DNA of 64,000 nucleotides, taken from assembly GCF_000337795.1 (NCBI RefSeq), contig NZ_AOLP01000019.1, forward strand, positions 310,001 to 374,000. Direction: 5' to 3'. This DNA is from Haloferax denitrificans ATCC 35960. Lineage in GTDB: Archaea > Halobacteriota > Halobacteria > Halobacteriales > Haloferacaceae. The notes under the pieces are model-generated. The model did no database searches. It was not told the origin of the DNA and saw only the letters and a list, made by a program, of their open reading frames with translations. Within the stretch, counting starts at the first letter, position 1. Each line of letters begins with the position of its first letter. Positions 36,305 through 44,217 of the stretch are shown here, one piece after another. Made by a program: the position numbers and the translations under genes.

Positions 36305-37513
36305 CTACCGCAGGCGGGCCGCGATGAGCTCCTCGAGGTCGTCGCGGAACTCGTCGACGGCAATCTCTTCGAGGACGGGGACGAAAAAGCCCTCCACGAG
36401 CATGTTACGGGCCTGTTCTTCGGGGATGGACCGAGAGACCATGTAGAAGAGGTCCTCGGCGTCGACCTGCCCGACGGAGGCGGCGTGCGACGCCTCGGTG
36501 TCGTGGTTGTTGATGATGAGCTTCGGCGACGCGTCCGCCTCGGACTGGTCCGAGAGCATCAGCGTGTTCTCGCGCTGGTAGGAGTTCGTGCTCCACGCGT
36601 CGCGGCCGACGTCCTGGACGCCCTCGTACACCGAGCGCGCCTCGTCGTCGAGGACGCCGCGGGTCACGAGGTCGGCCGTCGTGTTCTCGGCTTTGTGCCA
36701 GACGCGGGCGTTCACGTCGAGGTGCTGGTCGTCGTGACCGAAGAACGCGCCGACGATTTTCGTCTCCGACGCCTCGCCGTTGAGTTCGGTCTCGACGTCG
36801 CTCCGGGTGAGCCGCGAGCCGAGGTTCCCCTCGATCCAGTTGACCGTCGAGTAGGTGTCGGCGTCGGCGCGCTTGAGCGAGTACGTGTACGTCTCCTCGT
36901 CGAGGTTCTGCAGAGAGCCGTACTGGACGTACGAGTTCTCGCCCGCGTCGATTTCGACGAGGTTCGAGAAGTACCGCGCGTCGTCGACGCTGTCGCCGGA
37001 CTCGACGGCTTCGAGGATGGTGACCGACGAGGATTTCTCGGTGACGACGAGCGTGTGGCTGAACAGCGACCGAGAGTTCATCTCGGCGCGAATCTTCACG
37101 TCCTCGGCGTCGACGCCCTCGGGGACGTAGATGAACGTGCCCGTGGTGAAAAGCGCCGCCGAGAGAGCCGTGAGGTAGTTCGACTCGGGGGCGACGACGG
37201 AGCCGAAGCGCTCCTCGATGAGGTCGCCGTACTCGTCGAGCGCCTCCGTGAAGGGGAGGACGACGACGCCCTCGGGCGACTCGCGGGTCGTCTCGTCGGC
37301 CTGGTTCAGCGGGTCGACGAGCGACTCGAAGTCGAGCGCTTCGAGGTTCGTCCAGCGGCGACCGGGCGTCTGGATGACGTCCGGCAGTTCGAGCTCGTCG
37401 AGTGCTTCGAGGGCTTCGAGGCGGGCCTCGAGGAGCCACTCCGGCTCGTCCCGTGCGTCCGAAATCTCTCGTACCGTCTCTGCGGACAGGTTCGCGGGAA
37501 GTTGCGCACTCAT
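36305..37513 (-). CDS. sufD: Fe-S cluster assembly protein SufD
   Basis: Scaffold partner of SufB in the SufBCD complex. The 402-residue product ends with the SufB/SufD core beta-helix (SSSVTILEAVESGDS, VQYGSLQNLDEETYTYSLKRA) and the conserved INNHDTEASHAASVGQVD, which carries the functional His, then LFYMVSRSIPEEQARNMLVEGFF. It starts 3 bases after the sufB stop. Short N-terminal helical domain as in archaeal SufD. Confidence 0.92.
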   Translation of the reverse strand: MSAQLPANLSAETVREISDARDEPEWLLEARLEALEALDELELPDVIQTPGRRWTNLEALDFESLVDPLNQADETTRESPEGVVVLPFTEALDEYGDLIEERFGSVVAPESNYLTALSAALFTTGTFIYVPEGVDAEDVKIRAEMNSRSLFSHTLVVTEKSSSVTILEAVESGDSVDDARYFSNLVEIDAGENSYVQYGSLQNLDEETYTYSLKRADADTYSTVNWIEGNLGSRLTRSDVETELNGEASETKIVGAFFGHDDQHLDVNARVWHKAENTTADLVTRGVLDDEARSVYEGVQDVGRDAWSTNSYQRENTLMLSDQSEADASPKLIINNHDTEASHAASVGQVDAEDLFYMVSRSIPEEQARNMLVEGFFVPVLEEIAVDEFRDDLEELIAARLR

Positions 37514-37516
37514 TGG

Positions 37517-38947
37517 TTATCCGAGGCTACCCTCCATCTCGAGTTCGACGAGTCGGTTGAGTTCGACCGCGTACTCGATGGGCAGTTCCTCCGTGATGGG
37601 TTCGATGAACCCGGAGACGATCATCTGCTTCGCGTCGTCGTCGTCGAGACCGCGCGACTGGAGGTAGAAGATGTCCTCGTCGCCGATCTTGCCGACGGTC
37701 GCCTCGTGGGCGACGTCCACCGTGGACTCGTTGATCTCCATGTACGGCATCGTGTCCGAGGTGGACTCGTTGTCGAACATGAGCGCGTCACACTCGACCG
37801 CGGTCGAGGAGTTCTTCGCGCCGTTGGCGATGTGGACGAGACCGCGGTAGTTCGTGCGGCCGCCGTCCTTCGAGATGGACTTCGACTCGATGGTCGATTT
37901 CGTCTCGGGGGCGTTGTGGTACACCTTCGCGCCGGTGTCGATGTTCTGACCCTCGCCCGCGAAGGCGATGGTGATGTGATTGTCGGAGGCGCCGCGGCCC
38001 TTCAGAATCGACGCCGGGTAGAGCATGGTGGCCTTCGAGCCCATCGAGCCCGAAATCCACTCCATACGGCCGCCCTTCTCGACGATGGCGCGCTTGGTGT
38101 TGAGGTTGTAGGTGTTCTTCGACCAGTTCTGGACGGTCGAGTACTGGACGTGGGCGTCCTCGCCGACGAACACTTCGACGCCGCCGGAGTGGAGGTTGAA
38201 CGCGGAGTACTTCGGGGCCGAACAGCCCTCGATGTAGTGGACTTCGGAGCCCTTCTCCGCGACGATGAGCGTGTGCTCGAACTGGCCCATGCCCTCGGAG
38301 TTCATGCGGAAGTACGCCTGCACCGGCATCTCGACCGTCACGTCCTCGGGGACGTAGACGAACGAGCCGCCGGACCAGATGGCGCCGTGAAGCGCGGCGA
38401 ACTTGTTGTCGCTCGGGGGGACGCACTTCGTCATGAAGTACTCCTTGACGATGTCTTCGTGCTCTTGGACCGCCTGGTCCATGTTCATGAAGACGACGCC
38501 TTTCTCCTCCCAGCGCTCCTGCATGTTCTGGTAGACGACTTCGGACTCGTACTGGGCGCCGACGCCCGAGAGGGCGTTCTTCTCGGCTTCCGGGATGCCC
38601 AGCTTGTCGAAGGTGTCCTTGATGTCGTCCGGCAGGTCGCGCCAGTCGTCGACGCCGCCGCGGACTTCCACGTCGGGTCGGATGTACGGGACGATTTCGT
38701 CCACGTTGACCTCGGAGAGGTCGGGCTGGCCGGGCCAGTCGGTCGGCATCGGCATTTTCTGGTACTGCTTGAGCGCGCGAAGGCGGCGCTCGAGCATCCA
38801 TTCGGGCTCGTCTTTGTCCTCCGAGATGACGCGGATGGTCTCTTCGGTGAGACCCTTCTCGGCCACGAACGCGGCCTTCTGCTCCTTCTTGAACTCGAAG
38901 CGAGCTTCCGTGTCTGTCTCTTTGAGGTGGTCTTGGTCGGAACTCAT
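37517..38947 (-). CDS. sufB: Fe-S cluster assembly protein SufB
   Basis: Main scaffold for Fe-S cluster assembly, 476 residues. The core beta-helix shows VHYIEGCSAPKYSAFNLHSG, VQYSTVQNWSKNTYNLNTKRA and FDNESTSDTMPYMEINE, with the His in VAHEATVGKIGDEDIFYLQSRGL. Strong N-terminal signature GLTEETIRVISEDKDEPEWMLERRL. Order C-B-D with short gaps is the archaeal minimal SUF system; no sufS or sufU is adjacent, so cysteine desulphurase is encoded elsewhere or sulphide is used directly. Confidence 0.96.
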   Translation of the reverse strand: MSSDQDHLKETDTEARFEFKKEQKAAFVAEKGLTEETIRVISEDKDEPEWMLERRLRALKQYQKMPMPTDWPGQPDLSEVNVDEIVPYIRPDVEVRGGVDDWRDLPDDIKDTFDKLGIPEAEKNALSGVGAQYESEVVYQNMQERWEEKGVVFMNMDQAVQEHEDIVKEYFMTKCVPPSDNKFAALHGAIWSGGSFVYVPEDVTVEMPVQAYFRMNSEGMGQFEHTLIVAEKGSEVHYIEGCSAPKYSAFNLHSGGVEVFVGEDAHVQYSTVQNWSKNTYNLNTKRAIVEKGGRMEWISGSMGSKATMLYPASILKGRGASDNHITIAFAGEGQNIDTGAKVYHNAPETKSTIESKSISKDGGRTNYRGLVHIANGAKNSSTAVECDALMFDNESTSDTMPYMEINESTVDVAHEATVGKIGDEDIFYLQSRGLDDDDAKQMIVSGFIEPITEELPIEYAVELNRLVELEMEGSLG

Positions 38948-38959
38948 GATGTTGGGGGA

Positions 38960-39868
38960 TTACGCGGCTTCGTACACTTCCTCACGGACCCAGTCGTAGC
39001 CCTTGTCTTCGAGTTCGGACGCGAGCGAAGCGTCGCCGCTCTTGACGACCTTGCCGTCCAGCATGATGTGGACGTGGTCCGGCTCGACGTATTCGAGGAT
39101 ACGCTGGTAGTGAGTGATCTGGAGGATACCCGTGCCCTGCTCGTCGCGCAGTGCGTTGATACCCTTCGAGACGTCCTGCAGGCGGTCGATGTCGAGACCG
39201 GAGTCGATCTCGTCGAGCACCGCAATCGACGGTTCGAGAATCGCGGCCTGAAGGACCTCGTTTTGTTTCTTCTCGCCGCCGGAGAAGCCGGCGTTGAGGT
39301 AGCGTTGCATGAACTTCTCGTCCATGTCGAGGAGGTCCATCTTCTCCTTGAGGAGCTTCTGGAACTCGGCGACGCCGACTTCGCCGTCGTCGACGTTACC
39401 CTCCATCGGGGAGGTGTCGTAGCCGGCTTCCTCTTCTGCTTCCTCGTCGTCGTCCTCGCCGAACAGGAGCTCCTCGCGCTCGTCGATTTTCGCGTTGAGC
39501 GCGGTTCGGAGGAAGTTCGTCATGGTGACGCCCTCGATTTCCGCGGGGTACTGGAAGCCGAGGAAGATACCGAGCGCGGCGCGCTCGTTCGGCTCCAGTT
39601 CCAGAAGGTTCCACGTGCGGGCGTCGTCCGGGATTTCGACGTCGCCGAAGTCGTCGTCCTCCAGGTGAAGGAGGATTTCTCCGTCGGTTACTTCGTAGGC
39701 GGGGTGTCCGGCGATGATTTTAGAAGTCGTAGACTTGCCGGAGCCGTTGGGACCCATCAGCGCGTGGATCTCACCGGATTTGACTTCCAGGTCGACACCT
39801 CGCAGAATCTGCTCACCGTCTTCCTCCGCGACTCGTGCGTGGAGGTTCTTGATCTCGAGAGTTGCCAT
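38960..39868 (-). CDS. sufC: SUF ATPase SufC
   Basis: ABC-type soluble ATPase of 302 residues that drives SufBD. Walker A GPNGSGKST, signature FSGGEKKQNEVLQ, Walker B IAVLDEIDSGLDID. An acidic loop of about 30 residues (GEDDDEEAEEE region) is inserted before the signature compared with bacterial SufC of about 250 residues. The ATG at 39868 matches the family start MATLEIKNLH; a longer in-frame start at 39940 is unneeded. First gene of the operon. Confidence 0.95.
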   Translation of the reverse strand: MATLEIKNLHARVAEEDGEQILRGVDLEVKSGEIHALMGPNGSGKSTTSKIIAGHPAYEVTDGEILLHLEDDDFGDVEIPDDARTWNLLELEPNERAALGIFLGFQYPAEIEGVTMTNFLRTALNAKIDEREELLFGEDDDEEAEEEAGYDTSPMEGNVDDGEVGVAEFQKLLKEKMDLLDMDEKFMQRYLNAGFSGGEKKQNEVLQAAILEPSIAVLDEIDSGLDIDRLQDVSKGINALRDEQGTGILQITHYQRILEYVEPDHVHIMLDGKVVKSGDASLASELEDKGYDWVREEVYEAA

Positions 39869-39910
39869 CGTTGGTTCGTTGCCTCGTACTCGAAGGGTGG
39901 GGAGTATCGC

Positions 39911-39919
39911 CCATAATGC
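39911..39919 (-). promoter_or_regulatory. TATA-like GCATTATGG of the suf operon
   Basis: Minus-strand GCATTATGG begins about 50 bases before the sufC ATG, predicting a leader of about 20 bases. Confidence 0.4.
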
Positions 39920-39952
39920 TTGCGCATTCACCCCCGCCACCTTTTGCAGAAA

Positions 39953-39966
39953 GAAAATTTGTTTTC
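39953..39966. promoter_or_regulatory. AT-rich palindrome GAAAATTTGTTTTC upstream of suf
   Basis: Five-base arms GAAAA/TTTTC around TTTG, 34-55 bases upstream of the suf TATA candidate and 120 bases after polB. It could be an operator for the iron regulator encoded downstream, or the U-rich terminator of polB (minus strand). Both readings fit. Confidence 0.4.
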
Positions 39967-40086
39967 AAATCCGCAAAGAACCGGAGCGATTCGCGACACG
40001 CGTCCGGGTTTCGGACAGCCGAACACCGTTACGGTCCCGCCGACTATGTAACCGAATATAGTTTCGTTAGTCCCCGTTGCGAACGC

Positions 40087-42789
40087 TCACATGAAACTGC
40101 CGAGGCCGGTCTGTTCCTGTCCGCTTTTCACCTCGTCCCACGACATCCCGAGCGCCTCGATGACGCGGGAGATGGGCCCTTCGAGCGTCTTTGTGAGCAT
40201 CGTCTCCCAGTCGACTTCGAACTCCTCGGGAATCTGGTCCGCGTACTCGAAGCAGATGACGTCGGGGTCGCGCTTGAACTCCCGGTAGAGGTCGTCGACC
40301 TGCGGGTCGAACTCGCCGGCCTCCATCTCGCGGAACCACGACGGGTGGACCTTCTTGAGATAGACCCGCTTCGGCTTCGACCCCCGGCCGAAGTTCGTCC
40401 CCAGGAAGGCGTTGGCGTACTGCGCCCCGCGGACGTGTGCGGTCGGCGTCTCGTACGCCGAGAGGCGCTTGCCGATGCCGCCGGGGATACCGGCCTGTTC
40501 GAGCGGCAGGTTCCCCGCCTCGAAGTCGGTGATGATGTCGTGGAGGTAGTCCTTGATGACCTCGGTGTCCTCACCGTGGACGATCATGTCGATGACGTTC
40601 TTCTGGACCTCTTTGGTTATCTGCGCGATGTCCGACCGTTTGTACTCGAAGCCAGTGATGTCGATGTCGTCGACGTGCTTGCCCTCCTTCCAGACGATGT
40701 GGCCCGCGTAGCGCTTCTTTTTGCCCGCCTGGAAGAACCGACGATAGAGCTTCTCGAACTCGATTTGGAAGCGGTGTTCGTCCGCGCCCAACTCGTCGCG
40801 CGCGAAGTCGTCGTAGGCGGCGTTGATGTGCTCCTCGATGTCGAACGACTGCTCGATAGCCTCCTGTTTCGACACGTCGGGGCCGAGTTCGAGCATCACG
40901 CTGTCGGTGTCGCCGTAGGCCACGTCGTAGCCGATTTGGTTCGCGGCCTGCTCCGTGAACTCGATGACCTTCCGGCCGGTCGCCGTCACCGCCGCGCCCA
41001 TCTCCTTGTCGTAGAGGCGGAAGCGGTCCCAGCCCAGCACGCCGTACAGCGAGTTCATGATGACCTTCACCGCGGCCTGTTGGCGGTCGAACTGCTCGTA
41101 CTGCGACGAGCCGGGGTCGTGGGAGTTCCGCAACGACTTTTTTTCCTCCCGCTCGGTGAGGAGTTCGTCGACCATCTCCCGAATCATGCCGTCGGGCTCT
41201 TGCTGGAAGTGCGTCCCGTTGGGCGCGCGGAACATCTCTCCGTCGTAGCTTTCGGGGTCGACTTTCGTCTCGGGCGACGCGTTGATGGTCACCATGCACA
41301 TCGGGTACAGCGACTTCAGGTCGAGCACCGTGACGTTCTCCTTGACGCCGGTGATGGGGTCGAAGACGGCCCCGCCCTCGTAGTCCTCGGACTCCTGTTT
41401 CCCCTTCGAGGGGAGCGCGAACTCGCCGTGGACCTTGTGGAGCACGTAGATGTCGACGGTGTCGCCGGGCGTCGGCGCGTCTTCGAGCTTACAGCCGACG
41501 AACGTCCGCACCTCGTCCCAGAAGGCGATGATGTCCTGTTTCCGGTCGATTTCGACGCACAGCTCCACGTCGCGGAGGTTGTATTCGAGCAGGCGCTCGG
41601 GGTCTTCCTCCCAGAGGTCGCCGATGTCGCCCGAGTAGCGCTCCTTGCCCGCGTCGAGTTCGAGTTCGCCGACCGCGTCGAGGCGGTAAGATTCGAGTTC
41701 GGTGAACTGAGTGCGCTTGTAGGCGTACAGCAGGTCGAAGACGACGCGACCCTTGATGTCCGGGCCGCCCCAGCCGCCGCGCCACACCTCGCCGAGCCGC
41801 GACATGCGGTTGTAGTCGAGATTCAGGTCGGTCGTCGGGTCGACTTCCTCCAAGCGGTCGAGGAAGTACGGCGCGTCGAAGTCCTCGAAGTTCCAGCCCG
41901 TGAGCACGTCGGGGTCGGTCTCCTCGATGTACGCGAGGAAGGCGTCGAGCATCTCGGCCTCCTCGTCGAACGTCCGAACGTCCACCTCCGCGTCCTCGCC
42001 GAGAAAGTCGTAGTTCGGCAACGCGTCGGGGCGCTTGCCGAGGCCGTCTTCGGCGACGGCGTGCCAGACGACGTACTCGTCGCGGTAGGAGTCGTGGCTG
42101 GTCAGACAGATAATCGGCTCTTCGCCCTCCTCGGGGAAGCCGTTCCGGTCGTTGACCTCGATGTCGAAGGTGTTCACCCGGAGGTTCGCGTCGACCTCCG
42201 CGGGCGCGACCTCCTGGTGTGGAATCTGAATCGTCCCGTCGCCGTCGTCGAGGCGGCGCGCGGGGACGCGGACGCCGCTTTTGATGTCCTTGTCGATGAG
42301 CAGGCGATTCGGAAAGAGGATGTCCGCCTCGTAGTGGTCGAACTCGTCGCGAATCTGGCCGACGTCACGGGGGGTGCGGCCGAAAATCTTCGTCAGTTCC
42401 TCGCCGCGAATACTCTCGAACCCGTCCTCGGTGCCGGTGATGACGTCCTTGTCGAGCGCGTCGTCGTCGAGGCTGTCAGTGGGCGCGTAGAAGTACGGCC
42501 GGAACCCGAGCACGCGGACGTGCTCGGTCTCGTCGTCCGCCGTCCGACCGAAGATGTGAATCACCGGGTACTCGTCCCGGCCCGCGCCCTCGATGGTGTA
42601 GTCGACCTGCGTGACGGCCAGTTCGACCGTCCCGTCCGGGTCGGGAAACCGCACCTCGTCCGTGTCGATGACGTCGGAGACGTGCTGGCCGGCGTCGCCG
42701 GCGACGATGGCGGCCTCCTCGTCAGGCCGCGCGTCGCCCGCGCCGTCGGCGTCGTTCCCCCCGAAGTCGGTCAGACCCGTCTGCGTCAT
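40087..42789 (-). CDS. polB: family B DNA polymerase, intein-free
   Basis: Replicative DNA polymerase with proofreading, 900 residues. Exonuclease motif I FDIEVND (near 164), Exo II around LTGWNFEDFDAPYFL; polymerase motif A DLKSLYPMCM, motif B KVIMNSLYGVLG, motif C YGDTDS. All three motifs, the usual intein insertion points, are uninterrupted. ATG 42789 follows a minus-strand GGTTTTTAGC at 42811-42820, about 26 bases upstream, which supports this start over one at 42879. It diverges from a 61-residue hypothetical gene. Confidence 0.96.
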   Translation of the reverse strand: MTQTGLTDFGGNDADGAGDARPDEEAAIVAGDAGQHVSDVIDTDEVRFPDPDGTVELAVTQVDYTIEGAGRDEYPVIHIFGRTADDETEHVRVLGFRPYFYAPTDSLDDDALDKDVITGTEDGFESIRGEELTKIFGRTPRDVGQIRDEFDHYEADILFPNRLLIDKDIKSGVRVPARRLDDGDGTIQIPHQEVAPAEVDANLRVNTFDIEVNDRNGFPEEGEEPIICLTSHDSYRDEYVVWHAVAEDGLGKRPDALPNYDFLGEDAEVDVRTFDEEAEMLDAFLAYIEETDPDVLTGWNFEDFDAPYFLDRLEEVDPTTDLNLDYNRMSRLGEVWRGGWGGPDIKGRVVFDLLYAYKRTQFTELESYRLDAVGELELDAGKERYSGDIGDLWEEDPERLLEYNLRDVELCVEIDRKQDIIAFWDEVRTFVGCKLEDAPTPGDTVDIYVLHKVHGEFALPSKGKQESEDYEGGAVFDPITGVKENVTVLDLKSLYPMCMVTINASPETKVDPESYDGEMFRAPNGTHFQQEPDGMIREMVDELLTEREEKKSLRNSHDPGSSQYEQFDRQQAAVKVIMNSLYGVLGWDRFRLYDKEMGAAVTATGRKVIEFTEQAANQIGYDVAYGDTDSVMLELGPDVSKQEAIEQSFDIEEHINAAYDDFARDELGADEHRFQIEFEKLYRRFFQAGKKKRYAGHIVWKEGKHVDDIDITGFEYKRSDIAQITKEVQKNVIDMIVHGEDTEVIKDYLHDIITDFEAGNLPLEQAGIPGGIGKRLSAYETPTAHVRGAQYANAFLGTNFGRGSKPKRVYLKKVHPSWFREMEAGEFDPQVDDLYREFKRDPDVICFEYADQIPEEFEVDWETMLTKTLEGPISRVIEALGMSWDEVKSGQEQTGLGSFM

Positions 42790-42810
42790 GGCAGTCGCTT
42801 CGATGGCGCG

Positions 42811-42820
42811 GCTAAAAACC
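42811..42820 (-). promoter_or_regulatory. TATA-like box of polB
   Basis: Minus-strand GGTTTTTAGC, about 22-31 bases before the polB ATG, implying leaderless transcription. Confidence 0.45.
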
Positions 42821-42894
42821 CCGGCGTTTCCGCGAACCGCACCCCGAATCACGGAAAGACATTTACCCATGTATGACATTCCTTGTCACACGAT

Positions 42895-43080
42895 ATGACC
42901 GACCACGCAACTCCGGAGCGGTGGGATGGCACGATCGACGGCGACGGACCGACTGGTCCGACGGGAGCCGAGACGGTCGAATCCTACGATATCGACGGTG
43001 GCGTGGTGTTCTACGACGCGGAGAACCCACTCGCGTGGGTCGAGGCCTCGCGCTCGATGCGCCTCGACGACTGCGCCTGA
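42895..43080 (+). CDS. short haloarchaeal hypothetical protein
   Basis: A 61-residue acidic protein, MTDHATPERWDG at the start and YDIDGGVVFYDAENPLAWVEAS near the end. No metal or membrane motif. ATTTAC at 42861-42866 may be its TATA element. I recall similar short haloarchaeal proteins of unknown function. It is divergent from polB and 48 bases before the next gene. Confidence 0.6.
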   Translation: MTDHATPERWDGTIDGDGPTGPTGAETVESYDIDGGVVFYDAENPLAWVEASRSMRLDDCA

Positions 43081-43128
43081 CTCGGCCGAAACGGACACTT
43101 TTTCTCGGCACGGCGTCTCGACGCGAGC

Positions 43129-43737
43129 GTGACGGACGACGAGCGACGTGAGGGAACAGCCGCCGACGCGACCGACGAAGACGACGACGCGGAGCGCCCG
43201 TCGGCGGACATGGCCTCGAAAATCGACCCCGAGACGCGGTGGGGCGACCCCGAGGCCCGCTGGGACCCGGAAACCCGCTGGGGGAATCCCGAAAAGGACC
43301 TCCCGACGATTCCCCGCGTCCGCATCCCCGGCGAGGACGCCGACGACGGCGGCGACCCCGACGGCGACTCCAACGGCGAGGGCGACGACGCGCCGGAGTT
43401 CTCCCCCGACGTGAACCCCGAAGTCGCCCGGCTGTTCTGGGCGAGCGTGGTGCTCGCCAACGTCGGCCTCGCGGGACTCACCGTGGGTCCGATGCTCGTC
43501 TACTTCCGCGGCGACACGCTCCTCGGCGGCGGCCTGTTTCTGTTCGGCGCGGTCGTGCTCGTCCGCGTCTACTCCATCTACCGGGAGTTCAAGCGAGGCG
43601 AGTGGCGGGACGACGAGGGTGACGACGGCGATGAAAGCGACGACAGCGACGGAGATGACGCGGACGACGGCGGACCGACCGAAGACGCAGGCAACGCGGA
43701 CGACCCCGCCGCGGACGCTCCCGAGCGCAACCGCTAA
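43129..43737 (+). CDS. membrane protein with tandem RWxxP-type repeats
   Basis: A 202-residue GTG-started protein. Residues 34-56 contain three copies of a DPExRW unit. Two membrane helices follow (about 104-125 and 129-148), then an acidic, low-complexity tail rich in Asp-Gly-Asp and Asp-Asp-Ser. TTTTTC at 43099-43104 is about 30 bases upstream, supporting the GTG. Function unknown. Confidence 0.66.
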   Translation: MTDDERREGTAADATDEDDDAERPSADMASKIDPETRWGDPEARWDPETRWGNPEKDLPTIPRVRIPGEDADDGGDPDGDSNGEGDDAPEFSPDVNPEVARLFWASVVLANVGLAGLTVGPMLVYFRGDTLLGGGLFLFGAVVLVRVYSIYREFKRGEWRDDEGDDGDESDDSDGDDADDGGPTEDAGNADDPAADAPERNR

Positions 43738-43764
43738 CAGTCACTGCGCCCTTCACCGGCACAT

Positions 43765-44193
43765 ATGCGAACCGTGCGCGGGCCGGACGGCCGGACGTAC
43801 CTCCTCGTCAAGCAGTCGAGCGACGCCAGCCGCGTCCGCGACCCGGAGACCGGCGAGGAGCGACACCTGCCGAACGACGACCTCGAAGCCGTGAGCGGCG
43901 AGTCCCCGCTCGAAACCGCCGCGCGCGCCGTCCCCGAACCGGTCCGTCGCATCCTCGTCGCGGTCCCGACCGAGCGCGGTCTGGGCCTGCTCGTCGACCT
44001 CGTCGACCGCGGGCCGCTCCCCGTGGTCGACCTCCTCGGAGCCTACGACCTCTGCGAGAGCGACCTCCACGGCCTCTTGACCGAGTTCCGGGCCGCCGGC
44101 CTCGTCGCCGAGGCCACGGTCTACGGGGAGCGCGGCTACGAGGCGACCGAGGCGGCGAAAGAAGGAATCGAGCTCCTGCGGGCGAGCGAATAA
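43765..44193 (+). CDS. hypothetical winged-helix-like protein
   Basis: A 142-residue protein. The first 60 residues look like a small beta domain (RTYLLVKQSSDASRVRDPETGEERHLP, which resembles a haloarchaeal substrate-recognition fold). The C-terminal half fits a winged helix (GPLPVVDLLGAYDLCESDLHGLLTEFRAAGLVAEATVYGERGYEATE). It converges with rad50. Function unknown; DNA binding is plausible. Confidence 0.65.
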   Translation: MRTVRGPDGRTYLLVKQSSDASRVRDPETGEERHLPNDDLEAVSGESPLETAARAVPEPVRRILVAVPTERGLGLLVDLVDRGPLPVVDLLGAYDLCESDLHGLLTEFRAAGLVAEATVYGERGYEATEAAKEGIELLRASE

Positions 44194-44217
44194 GCGCCGA
44201 GGAAGGGGCGACCGCCC

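Noticed and set aside
36485-39916. Plus-strand frame of 1143 codons opposite sufD, sufB and sufC
   Set aside because: All three Suf proteins match their families fully on the minus strand; the long frame has no recognisable motif and only reflects high GC.
39901-40086. Possible small RNA or extra gene between sufC and polB
   Set aside because: No open frame with coding character and no clear hairpin beyond the AT-rich palindrome; the region is explained by a promoter and a terminator.
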